Shown piece after piece: positions 19,592-27,368 of a stretch of DNA of 64,000 nucleotides. Origin of the DNA: Niveispirillum cyanobacteriorum. GTDB taxonomy: Bacteria > Pseudomonadota > Alphaproteobacteria > Azospirillales > Azospirillaceae. Positions within the stretch are counted from its first letter, which is position 1. Each line of letters begins with the position of its first letter. The stretch covers positions 171,001-235,000 of the forward strand of contig NZ_CP025611.1 of NCBI RefSeq assembly GCF_002868735.1, given 5' to 3'. Both the position numbers and the translations under genes were made by a program. Below the pieces are notes generated by a model. That model saw only the letters and a program-made list of their open reading frames with translations, was not told where the DNA came from and searched no databases.

Positions 19592-19957
19592 ATGGAATTT
19601 CAGGGATTTGATATTATTGGATTATTTTTGACGGTCGTTGCCTGTGTTCTTGGTGTTCTATTGGCGAAGAAAAATGGGAAAATAGGTAGAAAATCATACA
19701 TCATCTTCACGGTTTTGACGGTATTTTTTTATGTGGTGGCTGTATATATTTCAGCCATGATAACAATGGGTTATAAGCCGGAATACATTCTTGTGACTTT
19801 GAGTGCTCTGATTTCTATGATTGTGGCGTATTTAACCGCTAGGCGTTGTTATGATGCTGGGGCTAATCCTTGGATAGGATTAGTTGTTGGTTTTCCTTTT
19901 GTCGGGATATTTCTTGTCATTTATCTAATGTTTGCGGCACCTAAAATGGGTAGGTAA
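19592..19957 (+). CDS. DUF805-like small membrane protein (AT-rich, probably acquired)
   Basis: A 121-aa protein with about four hydrophobic segments (about residues 7-24, 38-57, 63-82 and 95-115). The C-terminal third, RRCYDAGANPWIGLVV followed by a hydrophobic helix ending in AAP, resembles the RLHD-G-x-G-W pattern of DUF805, but the match is partial. The start ATG 19592 has a perfect AGGAGG. The gene is clearly AT-rich compared with every neighbour and uses A/T-ending codons (ATT, TTT, GTT), which points to recent horizontal acquisition. Function unknown. Confidence 0.7.
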   Translation: MEFQGFDIIGLFLTVVACVLGVLLAKKNGKIGRKSYIIFTVLTVFFYVVAVYISAMITMGYKPEYILVTLSALISMIVAYLTARRCYDAGANPWIGLVVGFPFVGIFLVIYLMFAAPKMGR

Positions 19958-19994
19958 AATTAGAACATTTCAGATTTAGGCTGATCAGGAATTC

Positions 19995-20025
19995 GTAGCG
20001 CGAGTTAGGCGAAGCCTTAATCCGC
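19995..20025 (+). repeat. REP-like palindromic element, copy 1
   Basis: Reads GTAGCGCGAGTTAGGCGAAG then CCTTAATCCGC. It is related to the element on the opposite strand at 20054-20082; both start GTAGCGCG and end TAATCCGC. Together they form an inverted pair separated by 28 bp, like a BIME. The general pattern resembles extragenic palindromes seen in other proteobacteria. Confidence 0.65.
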
Positions 20026-20053
20026 AGAAGCCGGCTCTGCCTGATGTTGTTCC

Positions 20054-20082
20054 GCGGATTATGCTTTGCTAATCCGCGCTAC
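20054..20082 (-). repeat. REP-like palindromic element, copy 2 (inverted)
   Basis: On the minus strand it reads GTAGCGCGGATTAGCAAAGC then ATAATCCGC. It contains a perfect 9-bp stem CGCGGATTA/TAATCCGCG (20053-20061 with 20070-20078) around an 8-nt loop. It lies 29 bp from the mazF stop and may also serve as a transcription end for the convergent genes. Confidence 0.65.
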
Positions 20083-20110
20083 AATGAGGCACATCGGCGG
20101 TGTACCTCAT

Positions 20111-20437
20111 TCACCCCAACCCCACCCAAAGCGCCAAAGCCTGATTGACCGCGACCATCTGGTCATCCGTTAACCGCCCGATCCGGTCGCCGATTTTTTC
20201 CCCCCGCACGGTCTGTGCCTTGTCCACCATGATCTGGCAGGGTAAGCGCAGACCGTTTTCCGCATCCGGTTCCACATCCAACCGGAACAGCGGCGCGCCG
20301 TCTCGCCGGTCGCTGGTGATGGGCAGGATGGTGATGCTGGGATGGTCGCTGAACAGGTCGGATTGGATGACCAGGGCAGGGCGGGGTTTGCCGTAATCGC
20401 CCTGAATAACGACGGTGACAATGTCACCGCGCCTCAT
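20111..20437 (-). CDS. mazF: MazF/PemK-type toxin endoribonuclease
   Basis: Probable mRNA-cleaving toxin of a type II toxin-antitoxin pair (108 aa, family length). The N-terminal MRRGDIVTVVIQGDYGKPRPALVIQ matches the MazF/PemK pattern (R-G-D-I/V ... G-K-x-R-P-A-L-V-I-Q). Further family features are the ITILPITS strand and PCQIMVDKAQTVRGEKIG. The ATG overlaps the antitoxin stop as ATGA, so translation is coupled; an in-frame GTG two codons upstream is possible. It is encoded second, after the antitoxin, as is typical. Confidence 0.9.
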   Translation of the reverse strand: MRRGDIVTVVIQGDYGKPRPALVIQSDLFSDHPSITILPITSDRRDGAPLFRLDVEPDAENGLRLPCQIMVDKAQTVRGEKIGDRIGRLTDDQMVAVNQALALWVGLG

Positions 20438-20646
20438 TCCCACCCCTCATGATCGGCGACCCGTTCCAGCCACTCGCCCACGTCCTGTTCCTTCGGATCA
20501 TCGCGCAGGGATAGGGACTGTCGGCGGCATTCCTCGGCAAAGCCAGGGCGGCGTGTGTCGGGCACCCAGATTTGGATAGGGCGAAGGCCAGCGGCGCGCA
20601 ATTGCGCACGATGCTTCTGCACGCGTATGGCACCTGACGTCTTCAT
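20434..20646 (-). CDS. mazE: MazE-like antitoxin (DUF3018 family)
   Basis: A 70-aa basic protein matching the DUF3018 'antitoxin MazE family' signature: SGAIRVQKHRAQLRAAGLRP, then IQIWVPDTRRPGFAEECRRQ. The N-terminal part is thought to bind DNA and the acidic C-terminal tail (EWLERVADHEGWE) to bind and neutralise the toxin. A strong AGGAGG precedes the start. A perfect 14-bp palindrome lies 14 bp upstream, a likely autoregulatory operator. It forms a two-gene operon with the overlapping toxin. Confidence 0.87.
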   Translation of the reverse strand: MKTSGAIRVQKHRAQLRAAGLRPIQIWVPDTRRPGFAEECRRQSLSLRDDPKEQDVGEWLERVADHEGWE

Positions 20647-20660
20647 CGTCCTGCCTCCTG

Positions 20661-20674
20661 TGTTACATGTAACA
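20661..20674. promoter_or_regulatory. Palindromic operator candidate of the mazEF operon
   Basis: TGTTACATGTAACA is a perfect 14-bp palindrome placed between a TTGACC -35-like element (20694-20699, minus strand) and the antitoxin ribosome-binding site. Position and symmetry fit autorepression by the antitoxin or the complex. Confidence 0.6.
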
Positions 20675-20711
20675 TGAGTGTTGTCGCAGGAAGGGTCAAG
20701 ATCGGCATGGG

Positions 20712-20780
20712 CAGGCCTTCCAGCCTTTGCCCGTGATCCCGCACCTCAAGATCACCGATGTAGGGCTGGTGGCGGCGTGA
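20712..20780 (+). pseudogene. Remnant of an adenine deaminase 3' end
   Basis: In frame with its stop, this stretch encodes QAFQPLPVIPHLKITDVGLV then AA and a stop. The ade C-terminus reads LAFLPLPVIPHLKITDMGLV, continues with eight residues (DVDKFELV), then AA and a stop. The nucleotide match is about three quarters with mostly third-position changes, so it is an old or foreign copy, not a recent duplication. The eight missing codons lie between two CTGGTG repeats in ade, so they may have been lost by slippage. No start codon or upstream domain remains. The gene cannot make a protein of use. Confidence 0.8.
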
Positions 20781-20783
20781 GGG
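20765..20783 (+). repeat. 19-bp direct repeat, right copy
   Basis: Identical to 19525-19543 and located at the end of the ade remnant. The pair could be the junctions of an inserted segment. Confidence 0.85.
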
Positions 20784-20794
20784 TGAGCGCCCCG

Positions 20795-21667
20795 TCAAGT
20801 GACGCCATGCTGAATGCTGAGCAGGCGGCTGAAGATGGACTGGAACTTCAAGACATCCGGTGTCACTTCACCGCGTGCGATGGCCCGCTTTTGAAGCTCC
20901 AACTCAGACTCCGTCCAGATCAGTCGCCGGAATTCATTCATCAGGCTGCATTCATAAACCCATGCATCGGTATGGTCGACGGTGGGGGAATCACTGTGGG
21001 CGCTAACAGTCACCGGAAATGGGAAAACGGCAAAGGCCTTGACCGCATTCGTCGTGATCATATGCCGGAGGATGACATCATAGGCGACGGATATTTCATC
21101 GGCATTGAATTGTCTGAATATGTTGACCAACGACGCCTTGTTGACAAGATAAGCACCAGCACCTGTCAGAGCAAAGTGGTCATGAAGCCAGTTCATATTT
21201 ACAATTACTGAATTATTGTCATTCATTGCACAGTTTTGTCTCAAGGAAAAGAAATACGGCATGTCAATAGCGCGACCTATAATCAGGTCGAGAAAGATGA
21301 TGTCCCAACTGTCGGGACTTAAGTGATTGACCGCAAGATTAATGACACTTTCGGCCTTGTTAGAAAACTTGGCGTCATCTTCGACGATCAGAAGGTGTGA
21401 CTGCCAGCCATTGCTGATAGCATGCCACATACAACCGATATGGCTGAGCCAGTTGCCTTTGAGGTTGGCGGAGGCGGCACCAGGCATCTTCGCCACCTGG
21501 TCTGAAGTTGCTTGCACCGCGGGAAAACGGTGCATCCGCCAGGCGCTGGAGAAATTGGCGTCTCGGATATTCTGTTCCAGGCTTTCCCGCCGTTCGGTGG
21601 CACGGTCCAGATTAATGTACATCAGGTCAATTTCAGCCATAACCCGCGCCTTGATTGTTTCCGCCAT
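20795..21667 (-). CDS. Glycosyltransferase family 25-like protein
   Basis: About 290 aa. The N-terminal IDLMYINLDRATERRESLEQ matches the start of GT25 (LPS/LOS galactosyltransferase-like) domains, and SHLLIVEDDAKF contains the family's EDD nucleotide-sugar/metal motif. LSHIGCMWHAI corresponds to the conserved G-C-x-x-S/H-H-x-x-x helix. No signal peptide, so it is probably cytoplasmic and acts in surface polysaccharide or lipo-oligosaccharide assembly; acceptor unknown. The start is uncertain: ATG 21667 was chosen, ATG 21640 (MAEIDLMYINLD) is equally plausible, and neither has a strong ribosome-binding site. The gene is visibly AT-richer than the flanking genes, a sign of transfer. Confidence 0.75.
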   Translation of the reverse strand: MAETIKARVMAEIDLMYINLDRATERRESLEQNIRDANFSSAWRMHRFPAVQATSDQVAKMPGAASANLKGNWLSHIGCMWHAISNGWQSHLLIVEDDAKFSNKAESVINLAVNHLSPDSWDIIFLDLIIGRAIDMPYFFSLRQNCAMNDNNSVIVNMNWLHDHFALTGAGAYLVNKASLVNIFRQFNADEISVAYDVILRHMITTNAVKAFAVFPFPVTVSAHSDSPTVDHTDAWVYECSLMNEFRRLIWTESELELQKRAIARGEVTPDVLKFQSIFSRLLSIQHGVT

Positions 21668-21894
21668 ACTGGTGGCGGGATGTAACGGCGTCAACGCGCA
21701 TGGTCACGGATCGCTTGGGCTAGAGCCGCTCCTTCCGGTCCTTGTCAATGGAAGGTTGGCCGTCTGGCGCACAGCTACCGCAGCCCGTTAAGATTGCAGG
21801 ATCATGGTCTTGCGCTGCTATGAGGATTCCCCTCGGTTCCTCGACTTGCTATGGTGGGGGTATTCGCCAGCGGGTTAATAGGCCGGTTACAGCA

Positions 21895-24800
21895 ATGTCC
21901 TTTGATCGGTCGCACTCTGCGCAGTCGTGGAACAGGCATGCACGCTGCATCGCTGCCATTCTGATTGCCATTTTGACCGCGCCGGTTGCCCTGGCCGCCG
22001 ACTGGTCCGCCTTTTCCGAGCCGCTTTTTGAGCGGCTGGGGCGTGACCAGGGGCTGCCCAACGATGTCGTGGGTGCCATTGCGCAGGATCGGGCGGGGTT
22101 TGTCTGGTTTGGCACCGGTGGTGGGCTGGCCCGGTTCGACGGCCACCGCTTCCGCCATTACACCAGCGATCCCGGCAATCCCGACAGCCTGCCCGACAGT
22201 TACGTCACGGCCCTGCATGTCGATCCCAAGGGCGTGCTGTGGGTTGGCACCAATGCCGGCGGGCTGGCCCGCCATGACGCTGCCGCCGACCGGTTCGTGC
22301 GGGCCAATGACGGGCTGCAAAACCTGTCGATCCTGTCCATCCTGACGGATGCGCAGGGACGGCTGTGGACGGGCACGGTGGGCGGGGTGCATGTCCGCGA
22401 TCCGGCCACGGGGACGGGCCGTTTCTATACGCGGCGCGGGCCCGAACCGGACAGTCCGCCGCTGGATCAGATCCGTGACATGGTGGAATTGCCCGATGGC
22501 GGCCTGCTGCTGGCCAGCGGGCGCGGGCTGGTGCGGTTTGATCCGTCGGGCGATCTGGGCACGCCCGTCTCGCTGGGCGGGATCGTGCCCGCCGACGCGC
22601 CCATCCAGGGTCTGCTGCGGGATGGCAAGGGCCGGCTGTGGGTGACGGGGGAGTTTCCCGGTGTCGCGATGTGGGACCCCGCCACGGGGGAACAGAAATT
22701 GTTCCCCCTGCTGGGTGATGGCGACCCGGCCTCTGCCCCCGTGGCCAAACACGCCCTGGCCGAATTGTCGCCCGACCGGATCGTCATCGGCACGCAAGGT
22801 GCCGGTTTGGTGGAACTGGATGTGGCAACGGGCAAGGTTGTGGTCCGCCGCAATGACCCGACCCTGTCCAGTTCCCTGGTGGCCAGCGATGTGCGCGCCC
22901 TTCTGGTCGACCGGTCCGGTATCCTGTGGGTCGGCACCTGGGGCGGTGGGGTCTGCCGCCGCAATCCGCAGACGCAGGCCGTGTTGTCTGTCCCCGCCTC
23001 CCATATCCGCGCCGACCGTCTGTCCGACCCGCAGGTCCGTAGCCTGATGCTGGCCTCCGATGGGCGTCTATGGGCGGGGTTGCAGGCCAATGGCATCGAC
23101 ATTCTGGATCCCGGCACCGGGGCGCGCGACGGCATCCGTCCCGGCAGCGGCGGTCTGCCCGACGGTGCCGTACTGGCGCTGGAAATGGCGTCCGACGGCA
23201 CCACCTTCATCGGAACGCAGCGGGGCCTGTTCCGCCGCCGCCCCGGTCAGACGCGGGTGGAGCCGGTGGCCCTGCCGCCGCCCGCGCCCAATGCCGCGGT
23301 CTGGTTCCTGATGCGCCAGGGCGATACGTTGTGGATGGCGGCGGACGGTCTCGTCTCGCTCGACCTTGCCACCGGCACCATGAAGGCGGACCGCACCAGG
23401 CTGGGTGACGCGCGATCCCTGATCGATAACCGCCTGCGGGTGCTGGCGCCGGGTCCCGATGGCGGGTTGTGGGTGGGGGGCAATGCCGGCCTGCATTACC
23501 GCGATCCTGCGGGCGGGTTTCAGCGTATCCGCAATGATCCCACTGATCCTGCCTCCCTCTCCCATAATTTCATTACGGCGATCCTGACCGATGCCAGGGG
23601 CCGCGTCTGGGTCGGCACGCTGGGCGGAGGTTTGAACATCCTGGAGGCAGGGTGGAAGCCGGGGCAGCCCGCGAGGTTTCGTCGCCTGGGGCTTTCCGAT
23701 GGCCTGCCCACCCTGCTGATCAACGCCTTGCGGCAGGATGCGGCGGGGCGCATCTGGGCCTCCACCGATGCCGGTCTGGCCGTGATCAAAGGTGATGACC
23801 TGTCGGTGCAGGTGCTGGGCCGGCCCGACGGCGTTGGGGTGGGCAGTTTCTGGGCCAATTCCGCCACCATGGACGCTGATGGGCAGATGATGTTTGGCGG
23901 CCGTGATGGTCTGGTCGTGGTCCGCCCTGACCGGCTGGATGCTTGGCGGACTTTGGCGCCTACTGTGGTGACGGAGTTGCGGGTGGATGGCAAAGCTGTG
24001 CCGTCCGATCCCTTCAACCTGCCGGCGCCCCCGACCCTTAACCTGCTGCCCGATCAGCGGTCATTGTCGGTGGAATTCGCTTCCCTGGATTACACGGCCC
24101 CTGACCGCACCCGGTTTCTCTATCGCCTGGAAGGGTTTGAGGAACAATGGATTGCGGGTGACGGCAATCACCGCCATGTCGCCTACGCCAACCTGTCGCC
24201 CGGTTCCTACCGTTTGCAGGTGCGGGGCAGCAACCGGGCCGGCCTGTTTGCCGAACAGGCGCTGGTGGTGCCGGTGACGGTGCTACCGGCCTGGTACCAG
24301 ACCTGGTGGTTCCGGGCTTTGGCCCTGCTGTCGCTGCTGGCCCTGGCTTGGGGTGCCGTGCAACTTCGCACGCTGTCGCTGCGCCGCCGCCAGCGGGAGT
24401 TGGAGCGCGAGGTCGCGGAACGCACTGAGGTTATCGCCCGGCAAAAGGATGAGCTGGCCGGCGCCCTGGAGGATCTGCGCGCCACCCAGGACCGGCTGGT
24501 GCAGGAGGAAAAGCTGGCCAGCCTTGGCCGCCTTGTCTCCGGCGTGGCGCATGAGCTGAACACCCCGCTGGGCGTGGCCATCACCACCTCCACCTTCCTG
24601 ACGGAGGAGATGGGGGGCGTATCCACCCAGGTGGAGGCCAAGGCCCTCACGCGCGGCGCGCTTGCCGATTTCCTGGCTACGGGGCGGGAAGCGATGGGTG
24701 TGCTGCAGGCCAATCTGCAGCGCGCGGCCCGTCTGGTACAGAGTTTCAAGCAGGTCTCGGCGGAGGAATATGCCGGGCCGAAGCAGCGTCAGCGCCTGTC

Positions 24801-25254
24801 CACCCTTGTGGCCGAAGCCGCCGCCCCCCTGCAGCCCCGGTTACGCGATGCCGGCATTGCCTTTCATATCGACGGTGTGAAGGACCTGACCGCCCTGGTA
24901 CAGCCGGGTGCAATGGTCAATGTCCTGACTAATCTGATGCTGAACGCGATCCAGCACGCCTGGCAGCCGGGGCAGGGTGGTACCCTGACCGTCACCCTGT
25001 CAGCCATTGCCGACACGGCCATCATCACCGTCGCCGATAATGGCCGGGGCATGGAAGATGCGGTCCGCGCCAAGGCCTTTGATCCGTTCTTCACCACCAG
25101 CCGCGACCATGGTGGCACCGGCCTGGGCCTGCATATCGTGCATAATCTGGTGGCGGGTCCGCTGTCCGGCTCCATCGTGCTGGAAACGGCACCGGGCCTG
25201 GGCAGCCGGTTTGTCATCACCTTGCCCGGCGCCGTGACCGACGCTGCCGCCTGA
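21895..25254 (+). CDS. Beta-propeller (Reg_prop/Y_Y_Y) sensor histidine kinase, no receiver domain
   Basis: 1,119 aa. The chosen start ATG 21895 gives a signal peptide with cleavage near VALAAD; upstream in-frame codons look non-coding and no clear ribosome-binding site is visible. A periplasmic region of about 700 residues contains 11 or so propeller blades with the D-x-x-G-x-L/V-W-x-G-T pattern (for example GVLWVGTNAGGL, GRVWVGTLGGGL). It is followed by a Y_Y_Y domain (FLYRLEGFEEQWI), a membrane helix (near residue 810) and a coiled coil. The kinase core has GVAHELNTPLG (His886), NVLTNLMLNAIQHA (N box), DNGRGM and GGTGLGLHIVHNL. It ends after the ATPase domain, with no receiver or output domain. 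No response regulator lies next to it. Confidence 0.88.
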   Translation: MSFDRSHSAQSWNRHARCIAAILIAILTAPVALAADWSAFSEPLFERLGRDQGLPNDVVGAIAQDRAGFVWFGTGGGLARFDGHRFRHYTSDPGNPDSLPDSYVTALHVDPKGVLWVGTNAGGLARHDAAADRFVRANDGLQNLSILSILTDAQGRLWTGTVGGVHVRDPATGTGRFYTRRGPEPDSPPLDQIRDMVELPDGGLLLASGRGLVRFDPSGDLGTPVSLGGIVPADAPIQGLLRDGKGRLWVTGEFPGVAMWDPATGEQKLFPLLGDGDPASAPVAKHALAELSPDRIVIGTQGAGLVELDVATGKVVVRRNDPTLSSSLVASDVRALLVDRSGILWVGTWGGGVCRRNPQTQAVLSVPASHIRADRLSDPQVRSLMLASDGRLWAGLQANGIDILDPGTGARDGIRPGSGGLPDGAVLALEMASDGTTFIGTQRGLFRRRPGQTRVEPVALPPPAPNAAVWFLMRQGDTLWMAADGLVSLDLATGTMKADRTRLGDARSLIDNRLRVLAPGPDGGLWVGGNAGLHYRDPAGGFQRIRNDPTDPASLSHNFITAILTDARGRVWVGTLGGGLNILEAGWKPGQPARFRRLGLSDGLPTLLINALRQDAAGRIWASTDAGLAVIKGDDLSVQVLGRPDGVGVGSFWANSATMDADGQMMFGGRDGLVVVRPDRLDAWRTLAPTVVTELRVDGKAVPSDPFNLPAPPTLNLLPDQRSLSVEFASLDYTAPDRTRFLYRLEGFEEQWIAGDGNHRHVAYANLSPGSYRLQVRGSNRAGLFAEQALVVPVTVLPAWYQTWWFRALALLSLLALAWGAVQLRTLSLRRRQRELEREVAERTEVIARQKDELAGALEDLRATQDRLVQEEKLASLGRLVSGVAHELNTPLGVAITTSTFLTEEMGGVSTQVEAKALTRGALADFLATGREAMGVLQANLQRAARLVQSFKQVSAEEYAGPKQRQRLSTLVAEAAAPLQPRLRDAGIAFHIDGVKDLTALVQPGAMVNVLTNLMLNAIQHAWQPGQGGTLTVTLSAIADTAIITVADNGRGMEDAVRAKAFDPFFTTSRDHGGTGLGLHIVHNLVAGPLSGSIVLETAPGLGSRFVITLPGAVTDAAA

Positions 25255-25360
25255 TCCAGGGGCGGGGCTGGGGTGCGGGGTCGGTTGCCCGCTTGCCCCC
25301 GACGCCGTCAGCCCATAAAGTCCGCCCCATCGTCACTCCTATTCCGTGAGTTCCGCTCCC

Positions 25361-26665
25361 ATGCGTATGTCCAGCTACTTCCTGCCCACGCTGAAGGAAA
25401 CGCCGTCGGAGGCGCAGATCGTCAGCCATCGCCTGATGCTGCGGGCCGGCATGATCCGCCAGACCTCAGCCGGCATCTATGCTTGGCTGCCGCTGGGCTG
25501 GAAGGTGTTGCAGAAGGTCAGCCAGATTGTGCGCGAAGAGCAGGACCGCGCCGGGGCGCAGGAACTGCTGATGCCCACCATTCAGTCGGCGGACCTGTGG
25601 AAACAGTCGGGCCGGTATGAGGCCTATGGCAAGGAGATGCTGCGCATCACCGACCGCCATGACCGCGAGATGCTGTTCGGCCCCACGAATGAGGAGATGA
25701 TTACCGACATCTTCAAGACCTTCGTGAAGTCCTACAAGGACCTGCCACGCAACCTGTACCATATCCAGTGGAAGTTCCGGGACGAGGTGCGGCCCCGGTT
25801 CGGCGTGATGCGCGGGCGTGAATTCCTGATGAAGGACAATTACTCCTTCGATCTGGATGCCGAGGGCGCGCGCCTGTCCTACCGCAAGATGTTCCTGGCC
25901 TATCTGCGCACCTTTGCCCGCATGGGCATCAAGGCAATCCCGATGCGCGCCGATACCGGCCCCATCGGCGGCGACCTGTCCCATGAATTCATCATCCTGG
26001 CCGACACGGGCGAAAGCCAGGTGTTCTGCGACAAGCAGTGGCTGGACATGGATGTCCTTGCCGACAATCCCGACGCCAATGGCGACCTGAAGGACTTCTT
26101 CACCAAATACACCTCCATCTACGCCGCGACCGAGGAGATGCACGACGCCGCCAAGGCGCCCGCCGATCTGGTCACCGCGCGCGGGATCGAGGTGGGGCAC
26201 ATCTTCTATTTCGGCACTAAATACTCCGCCCCCATGGGTGCCGTCGTGACCGGCCCCGACGGGCAGCCGGTGACGGTGGAGATGGGGTCCTACGGCATCG
26301 GCGTGTCCCGCGTGGTCGCCGCCCTGATCGAGGCCAGCCACGACGATGCCGGCATCATCTGGCCGGATCAGGTCGCCCCCTACAAGGTGGCCCTGATCAA
26401 CCTGAAGGCCGATGACGAGGCTTGCCGCACCACTTGCGACGGTCTCTATGCCCGCCTGCAGGATGCCGGCGTGGACGTCATCTATGATGACCGCAACGAG
26501 CGTCCGGGTGCCAAGTTCGCCGACATGGACCTGATCGGCATCCCCTGGCAGCTCACCATTGGCCCCCGCGGCCTGAAGGCCGGCACGGCGGAGCTGAAGC
26601 GCCGCGCGACGGGCGAGAAGCTGGAGCTGCCGTTGGAAGAAGCGCTGGCTAAGGTGATGGCGTAA
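25361..26665 (+). CDS. proS: Prolyl-tRNA synthetase (short, insert-less alphaproteobacterial type)
   Basis: Charges tRNA-Pro with proline. At 434 aa it lacks the roughly 180-residue INS editing domain found between motifs 2 and 3 of E. coli ProRS; the catalytic core runs straight from the motif-2 region ([20 protein letters not shown]) to [18 protein letters not shown] (motif 3) and the anticodon-binding domain. Class II motif 1 is in the N-terminal [16 protein letters not shown] region. It starts at [15 protein letters not shown]. Without the editing insert, Ala-tRNA-Pro must be cleared in trans; a YbaK-type deacylase is encoded at 42304-42798. Confidence 0.96.
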   Translation: MRMSSYFLPTLKETPSEAQIVSHRLMLRAGMIRQTSAGIYAWLPLGWKVLQKVSQIVREEQDRAGAQELLMPTIQSADLWKQSGRYEAYGKEMLRITDRHDREMLFGPTNEEMITDIFKTFVKSYKDLPRNLYHIQWKFRDEVRPRFGVMRGREFLMKDNYSFDLDAEGARLSYRKMFLAYLRTFARMGIKAIPMRADTGPIGGDLSHEFIILADTGESQVFCDKQWLDMDVLADNPDANGDLKDFFTKYTSIYAATEEMHDAAKAPADLVTARGIEVGHIFYFGTKYSAPMGAVVTGPDGQPVTVEMGSYGIGVSRVVAALIEASHDDAGIIWPDQVAPYKVALINLKADDEACRTTCDGLYARLQDAGVDVIYDDRNERPGAKFADMDLIGIPWQLTIGPRGLKAGTAELKRRATGEKLELPLEEALAKVMA

Positions 26666-26688
26666 GCCATCAGGCTCAGTTGTAGGAG

Positions 26689-26718
26689 AAGGGGCGGCCA
26701 ACGTGCCGCCCCTTTTTC
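26689..26718 (+). terminator. Rho-independent terminator after proS
   Basis: Stem AAGGGGCGGC/GCCGCCCCTT (26689-26698 with 26705-26714), loop CAACGT, followed by TTTTT. It sits 23 bp after the proS stop and 30 bp before the end of the convergent tag gene. Confidence 0.85.
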
Positions 26719-26747
26719 ATTTCAGGGGCGACAGCAAGGTGGCGGCT

Positions 26748-27359
26748 CTACAGCCCTGGCACCTGAAATGCCGCCCTGGCCTTCGTCGCTTCCTCCCTGA
26801 TTACGCAGCCTTCTGCATGGTCGTTGATCAGGCCCATGGCCTGCATGAAGGCGAAGATTGTCGTGGGGCCGACGAATTTCCAACCCTTCTTCAGCAGGTC
26901 CTTGGACAGCCTCACCGAGGTAGGGGAGGTCGAGGCCGATTGTGGGACGCCATGTTCGCCCGTCGGCGGTTCATGCCGCCAGAAATACGCGGCCAGCGAT
27001 CCCTCGGCCTTGATCAGTTCCTTGGCGCGGCCGGCATTGTTGATCGCCGCTTCGATCTTGCCGCGATGGCGCACGATGCCGGCATCGGCCAGCAGCCGGT
27101 CGACATCCGCCGGCCCGAAATCGGCCACGGCATTAATCTCGAACCCCTGGAAAGCCGCCCGGAAATTCTCCCGCTTGGCCAGGATGGTGCGCCAGGACAG
27201 GCCCGACTGGAACCCCTCCAGGCACAGTTTCTCAAACAGCCGCCGGTCATCGGCGACGGGAAAGCCCCATTCCGTATCATGGTAATGCGGAAATTCCGGG
27301 GCCGAGGCACACCAGCGGCAACGGGGTCGGCCATCGGGGCCGGGCAAGGTCTTGTCCAT
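26748..27359 (-). CDS. tag: DNA-3-methyladenine glycosylase I (copy 2)
   Basis: 203 aa and closer to the E. coli Tag pattern than copy 1. Zinc ligands are Cys14, His27 (YHDTEWG), His181 and Cys185 (NDHAEGC). The catalytic region shows QSGLSWRTILAKRENFRAAF, and the C-terminal part has the Ser/Thr loop (SASTSPTSVRLSKDLLKKGW) and KFVGPTTIFAFMQAMGLIND. It is located 9 bp after the tetR gene on the same strand, so it is probably in the same operon and controlled by that TetR repressor. This gives inducible, rather than constitutive, alkylation repair as an inference. Confidence 0.94.
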   Translation of the reverse strand: MDKTLPGPDGRPRCRWCASAPEFPHYHDTEWGFPVADDRRLFEKLCLEGFQSGLSWRTILAKRENFRAAFQGFEINAVADFGPADVDRLLADAGIVRHRGKIEAAINNAGRAKELIKAEGSLAAYFWRHEPPTGEHGVPQSASTSPTSVRLSKDLLKKGWKFVGPTTIFAFMQAMGLINDHAEGCVIREEATKARAAFQVPGL

Positions 27360-27368
27360 GTCGTAGCC

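Noticed and set aside
20678..21211. 177-codon plus-strand frame across the ade remnant and glycosyltransferase
   Set aside because: The start lies in the mazE promoter region, and the frame runs antisense to a better supported glycosyltransferase; its only meaningful similarity is the ade tail in another frame.
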